Shown here: positions 22,691 to 26,284 of the stretch, in pieces
Position numbering within the stretch: position 1 is the first letter of the stretch
How the letters are laid out: each line of letters starts with the position of its first letter
Assembly (NCBI GenBank): GCA_022600255.1
Contig: JAHZKU010000099.1
Coordinates: 1 to 26,284 of the forward strand
DNA: 26,284 nucleotides
Origin: Actinomycetes bacterium
GTDB lineage: Bacteria > Actinomycetota > Actinomycetes > S36-B12 > GCA-2699445
Direction of reading: 5' to 3'
Notes under the pieces: model-generated
Database searches by the model: none
What the model was told of the DNA's origin: nothing
What the model saw: the letters and a program-made list of their open reading frames with translations, nothing else
Position numbers and translations under genes: made by a program

Positions 22691-23858
22691 AGGAGAACGC
22701 GGCCAACCCGGTCAGTTGTTGCCCAACGATTAGCGCATGCATTTCTTGGGTCCCCTCGTAGGTGAGGACCGATTCCAGGTTCGCGGCATGCCGAATGGGG
22801 GGGTACTCCAACGTGGTGCCGTTGGCTCCGATGATTGTGCGCATGGACCGATTAACAGCGAGCGCTGACCGGACATTAGCCAGCTTGCCCAAGCTAACCT
22901 CGGCGGGTGTCAGCGTGCCATCGTCCTTACGGGTCGCGAGATGTCGGGCCAACTGCCATCCGCGGGCGACTTCGGCCGCAGCGTCGGCCAGCTTCGCTTG
23001 CGTGAGCTGGAACTGCGCCAGCGGTTTGCCGAACTGATCGCGCTCTCGCACATACCGCAGCGCGGACTGGAGACCATCGCGGGCCGCGCCGACACTACCG
23101 AAGATGATGCCGAACCTGGCTTCGTTCAGGCAGCGTAGTGCGGCTCCAACTCCCTTCGCTCCGGCGAGGTGCGCCGCAGCTGGCACCACCACTCGGTCCA
23201 GCGTCACCTCGGCGGTCGCGGATGCGCGCAAAGATGCCTTGGCAGGGATGGGTTTGATGGTCACGCCCGCGGTGTCGCTGGGAACAGCAAACGCCGTGAT
23301 GCCGGCTGGGGTTCGGGCCCAAGTCACGATCACGTCAGATTCCTGACCGTTGCTGACCCAGCGCTTGACCCCAGATAGCCGATAGCCACCGGGAACCGTC
23401 TCGGCCGTCGTCTGCAGACTTGCTGGATCGCTGCCCACTGCTGGTTCGGTAAGCGCGAATGACCCCACCAACTCCCCGTCCTGTAACCCGGGCGTCCACT
23501 GGGCCAGCATCTCAGCGCTGCCATACCGCGTAATGGCACCAAGTGCGAGTGAGCCCTGCACGCTGGCAAACGTGCGAACGCCGGAATCACAAGCCTCGAG
23601 TTGGGCACAAATCAGTCCGTAGCGCAGCGCGGGAGTGTTGCCGTGTGCGTCGGGGGACAACAGGCCGGCGGAACCAAGTGCGCGCGCAATCTCACGCACC
23701 GGCGGTTGGCCCGACTCGTACCAATCTGCGACTTGGGCCCGAATTGGGGCCAGGGCCGCATCCGCGGCTGCGCGAAGCCGCGCCAGTTCCGGCGTCATGC
23801 CAGCGTCCCACCCGATCAGCTGGTCAAGGGCGTCCAACGATTCCGCGGTCGTGTGCAT
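22689..23858 (-). CDS. Acyl-CoA dehydrogenase, glutaryl-CoA dehydrogenase-like
   Basis: FAD-dependent enzyme that forms a 2,3-double bond in an acyl-CoA. The 389-residue product has GSFALTEPAVGSDPASLQT (FAD and substrate binding), KRWVSNGQESDVIVTWA, YVRERDQFGKPLAQFQLTQ and the C-terminal TYEGTQEMHALIVGQQLTG with the presumed catalytic base E368. The segment SGVRTFASVQGSL resembles the Arg-containing substrate loop of glutaryl-CoA dehydrogenase, so decarboxylating oxidation of glutaryl-CoA in Lys/Trp breakdown is the best guess; a different short-chain acyl-CoA is possible. GAAGGA lies 7 bases before the ATG. No other catabolic genes are near; it sits as a single gene between rlmN and dxr. Confidence 0.88.
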   Translation of the reverse strand: MHTTAESLDALDQLIGWDAGMTPELARLRAAADAALAPIRAQVADWYESGQPPVREIARALGSAGLLSPDAHGNTPALRYGLICAQLEACDSGVRTFASVQGSLALGAITRYGSAEMLAQWTPGLQDGELVGSFALTEPAVGSDPASLQTTAETVPGGYRLSGVKRWVSNGQESDVIVTWARTPAGITAFAVPSDTAGVTIKPIPAKASLRASATAEVTLDRVVVPAAAHLAGAKGVGAALRCLNEARFGIIFGSVGAARDGLQSALRYVRERDQFGKPLAQFQLTQAKLADAAAEVARGWQLARHLATRKDDGTLTPAEVSLGKLANVRSALAVNRSMRTIIGANGTTLEYPPIRHAANLESVLTYEGTQEMHALIVGQQLTGLAAFS

Positions 23859-23894
23859 CTCGTGTCCTTCGGCTGTGGATTGGGCTTCGCTTCG

Positions 23895-23900
23895 ATTTTA
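23895..23900 (-). promoter_or_regulatory. -10 box of the acyl-CoA dehydrogenase gene
   Basis: On the minus strand the sequence is TAAAAT, a near-consensus -10, giving a leader of about 30 bases that includes the GAAGGA ribosome site. The -35 is not obvious. Confidence 0.5.
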
Positions 23901-23926
23901 CGGACCCTGGCAGCGCCCCAGCACCG

Positions 23927-23954
23927 TTGCAGGTAGGCGGCGACCGGATAGTCT
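23927..23954 (+). promoter_or_regulatory. Promoter of dxr
   Basis: TTGCAG (23927-23932) and TAGTCT (23949-23954) are 16 bases apart. Transcription from about 23961 would leave a leader of roughly nine bases carrying GAGG before ATG 23970. It runs divergently from the acyl-CoA dehydrogenase promoter. Confidence 0.45.
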
Positions 23955-23969
23955 GCTTCCGAGGTGATT

Positions 23970-25265
23970 ATGACCATCAGCCAGCCGACTCACGCCACGC
24001 CAGATTCGCGCGCGGTAACACTCTTGGGTTCTACCGGCAGTATCGGCACTCAAGCCTTAGACATCATTTCCCGTAACCCACAAGAGTTCCAGGTATCGGC
24101 GATTACCGCCACGGGGCGCGATCCTAGGTTGGTGGCCCAACAGGCGGTGGCGTTTTCGGTGCCGGTCATCGGACTCGCGGACGATCGGGCACAAAGTCAG
24201 GTTCAAGCAGCAATTTCCGAGCTGTCCGACAACCAGTATGAGCCGGACTTCTTCGTTGGGCCCGACGCAGCGACGCGGGTGGCCGGCTTGCCCACTGACG
24301 TGGTTCTGAACGGCATCAGTGGAGCCGCGGGATTGCTCCCCACGGTCGCGGCGTTGCGGGCGGGGACTACCCTCGCGCTGGCCAACAAGGAGAGCCTGAT
24401 CATCGGTGGCCCGGTGGTGAAGGCGTTGGCCGAACCTAGCCAGATTGTGCCCGTGGATTCAGAGCACAGCGCTCTTGCCCAGTGTTTGCGGTCGGGGTCT
24501 GCGCAGGAAGTTTCCCGGCTGGTCCTCACCGCCAGCGGCGGACCGTTTCGGGGATGGTCGGCTGCGGACTTGGCACGGGTGAGCCCCGCGGCCGCACTCA
24601 GTCACCCAACCTGGGATATGGGCCCGCTGGTGACGGTCAACTCGGCGACCTTGGTCAACAAGGGTTTGGAGATGATTGAGGCGCACCTCTTGTTTGACAT
24701 CCCCTTTGACCGCATTGATGTGGTGGTGCACCCGCAGTCGGTGGTGCACTCCATGGTGGAGTTCGTGGACGGAGCCACAATCGCACAAGCCAGTCCACCG
24801 GACATGCGCCTGCCGATCGCCTTGGGCCTTGCGTGGCCCGCGCGCGTGCCTGATGCGGCTCCCCGGTGCGATTGGACCCAAGCGACGCAGTGGACCTTCG
24901 AGCCGGTAGATACCGCCACGTTTCCCGCAATCGAAATCGCGGCTACGGCGGGGGCTGCCGGTGGTATTGCCCCGGCCGTGTTTAATGCCGCCGATGAGGT
25001 GGCTGTTGGTCAATTCCTGGCAGGGAAGATCGCCTTTCCAGCTATTGTCGACACGATTGGGCGCGTGCTTTCCGAGGCGCTCGATCTCGGTGACGACGGA
25101 GTTCTCGCAGTCACGCCTGACCCAGCCGTGATCGAATCGGTATCGGAATCTGCGGCGGAAATAGGTGACAATGGAGCGTCCGGGAACAGTTTCGGCGTTG
25201 CGGACGTCTTAGCAGCAGACGCTTGGGCTCGCTCGCGAGCGGCAGCGATACTGGACGCCAGTTAG
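23970..25265 (+). CDS. dxr: 1-deoxy-D-xylulose 5-phosphate reductoisomerase
   Basis: Makes 2-C-methyl-D-erythritol 4-phosphate with NADPH, the committed step of the MEP isoprenoid pathway. The 431-residue product has the NADPH loop LLGSTGSIG at 18-26, LNGISGAAG, LANKESLIIGG, the metal site PVDSEHSA (D163, E165), LTASGGPFRGW, LSHPTWDMG and VNSATLVNKGLEMIEAH. It is somewhat longer than the common 380-400 residues because of an extended, Ala/Ser-rich C-terminus. GTG 23964 is an in-frame alternative, but GAGG placed five bases before ATG 23970 favours the latter. The following gene is the site-2 protease, the usual actinobacterial pair. Confidence 0.96.
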   Translation: MTISQPTHATPDSRAVTLLGSTGSIGTQALDIISRNPQEFQVSAITATGRDPRLVAQQAVAFSVPVIGLADDRAQSQVQAAISELSDNQYEPDFFVGPDAATRVAGLPTDVVLNGISGAAGLLPTVAALRAGTTLALANKESLIIGGPVVKALAEPSQIVPVDSEHSALAQCLRSGSAQEVSRLVLTASGGPFRGWSAADLARVSPAAALSHPTWDMGPLVTVNSATLVNKGLEMIEAHLLFDIPFDRIDVVVHPQSVVHSMVEFVDGATIAQASPPDMRLPIALGLAWPARVPDAAPRCDWTQATQWTFEPVDTATFPAIEIAATAGAAGGIAPAVFNAADEVAVGQFLAGKIAFPAIVDTIGRVLSEALDLGDDGVLAVTPDPAVIESVSESAAEIGDNGASGNSFGVADVLAADAWARSRAAAILDAS

Positions 25266-25378
25266 CTCGGTGAGCGTGCGGCGGCCAAGCGTGGTCTCGG
25301 CTGGGTTCGTCGGGAGTTCCAGTGCGGGATCGGCAAGGCCGATGCAAGGAATGAACCAGATGAGAGGATAGGGGAATC

Positions 25379-26284
25379 GTGGAGGCGGTACTGCTGTTCA
25401 TCGTCGGCGTGGTTGCGCTCGCCCTGTTCGTCTTCTTGTCCATCGGATTGCACGAGTTGGGTCACCTGACCGCGGCTAAACGATTTGGCGTCAAGTGCAC
25501 CGAATACATGATCGGTTTCGGGCCTAAAGTTTTCTCTAAGCGGATCGGCGAGACGGACTACGGCTTTAAGGCGATTCCGTTGGGTGGGTATGTCCGAATC
25601 CTCGGAATGTATCCGCCAGAAAAGGTGTCAGCCAAGACCCGCAAGCCGAGTCGTTTGAATCACTTGGTTGACCAGGCCCGCCAAGAGTCGGTAGTTGGGC
25701 TGGCAGAGGGCGATGAGGATCGCGTCTTCTACAAACTGCCTGTCCGCAAGCGGATTGTGGTCATGTTGGCCGGGCCGTTCACCAACTTGGCCCTAGCCTT
25801 CGTGCTGTTTGCGATTGTGCTGATGAGTGTTGGTGTACAGACCGGCAGCAACACAGTGCAAGAAGTGGTGCCCTGCGTCCCCACAGCCGCTAACCCCAGC
25901 GGGACCGCTACCGATGCCAACACGTGCGCTGGCAGTGCCGCTTCTGTCGCTGCCGAAGCGGGACTGCAGCCAGGATCCACCATCGTCGCCGTCGACGGCC
26001 AAGAAACCGCCGGGTGGGATCAGCTCAAGGCGGCCCTGCAAGGAGCCGCTGGCGTCACTTCGTTGACAGTGCAAGCGCCCAGTGGCTCAACTGAAAATCT
26101 CATGGTTGATCTGCGGCCAGTCACGACCCCAGTGTTGAACGCCAGTGGTGAGCCCACTGGCGAAACTGAAGAGCGAACGTTCCTGGGAATTCGGCCTGAG
26201 ACGACGCTGGAACGGCAGTCAATCGCGGCGGTGCCTGCCTACATGTGGGATCTGACGGTGCAGTCGGTTGGCGCGTTAGTCGCG
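25379..26284 (+). CDS. rseP: RseP-like M50 site-2 membrane metalloprotease (5' part)
   Basis: Intramembrane zinc protease that cuts anti-sigma factors and other membrane substrates; the mycobacterial homologue is Rip1. The first 302 codons are present and the gene runs off the right edge with no stop. Start GTG follows AGGGG. The first membrane segment carries the zinc site HELGH (H25, E26, H29); PLGGYVRILGM and the membrane motif GPFTN at 132-136 follow. A PDZ domain begins near 160-200 (AAEAGLQPGSTIVAVDGQE). A Cys pair lies in the extracytoplasmic segment before it. The second catalytic motif would lie beyond the window. Confidence 0.94.
   Translation, partial: MEAVLLFIVGVVALALFVFLSIGLHELGHLTAAKRFGVKCTEYMIGFGPKVFSKRIGETDYGFKAIPLGGYVRILGMYPPEKVSAKTRKPSRLNHLVDQARQESVVGLAEGDEDRVFYKLPVRKRIVVMLAGPFTNLALAFVLFAIVLMSVGVQTGSNTVQEVVPCVPTAANPSGTATDANTCAGSAASVAAEAGLQPGSTIVAVDGQETAGWDQLKAALQGAAGVTSLTVQAPSGSTENLMVDLRPVTTPVLNASGEPTGETEERTFLGIRPETTLERQSIAAVPAYMWDLTVQSVGALVA

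Overview
The window is a chromosomal segment of a moderately high-GC actinobacterium. The evidence is gene order rather than any single marker: PII/glnD next to ffh; rpsP-khpA-rimM-trmD-rplS-lepB; rnhB-yraN-comM-dprA; tyrosine recombinase, WhiG-type sigma factor and M23 peptidase ahead of rpsB-tsf-pyrH-frr-cdsA-rlmN; then dxr-rseP. This order resembles the Streptomyces and other Actinobacteria layout. GTG and TTG starts are frequent, several genes carry a TANNNT-like -10 box six bases before the start codon (the actinobacterial leaderless pattern), and ribosomal proteins S2 and S16 carry Ala/Glu-rich tails. The genus cannot be named from the sequence. No rRNA, tRNA, CRISPR array, insertion sequence or integron was seen.

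Layout. 1-2570: end of a PII nitrogen-signalling gene and its modifying enzyme glnD. 2571-7113: ffh, then a tightly packed translation block (rpsP, khpA, rimM, trmD) and rplS with a foldable leader. 7151-7861: lepB. 7876-10589, minus strand: a two-gene cassette between lepB and rnhB, made of a secreted pentapeptide-repeat/phospholipase D-like fusion translationally coupled to a 3-methyladenine DNA glycosylase. 10717-14199: rnhB, then the overlapping genes yraN, comM and dprA (DNA processing). 14255-16175: a XerC-like recombinase overlapping a WhiG/FliA sigma factor, facing a secreted M23 peptidase. 16713-17212: a non-coding stretch with a good promoter and a long structured leader for rpsB. 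17213-22657: rpsB (frameshifted near its end), tsf, pyrH, frr, cdsA, rlmN. 22689-23858, minus: a glutaryl-CoA-dehydrogenase-like acyl-CoA dehydrogenase. 23970-26284: dxr and the start of the rseP-like site-2 protease, which runs off the window.

Most genes serve ribosome assembly and translation (S16, S2, L19, RimM, TrmD, RlmN, EF-Ts, RRF), protein export and membrane proteolysis (Ffh, LepB, RseP), phospholipid and isoprenoid precursor synthesis (CdsA, Dxr), nucleotide supply (PyrH) and DNA uptake or repair (ComM, DprA, YraN, RnhB, Tag). The points most worth a second look are the single-base frameshift that cuts off the S2 tail, the pentapeptide-PLD fusion and its coupled glycosylase, the leaders of rplS and rpsB, and the repeated leaderless-promoter pattern.
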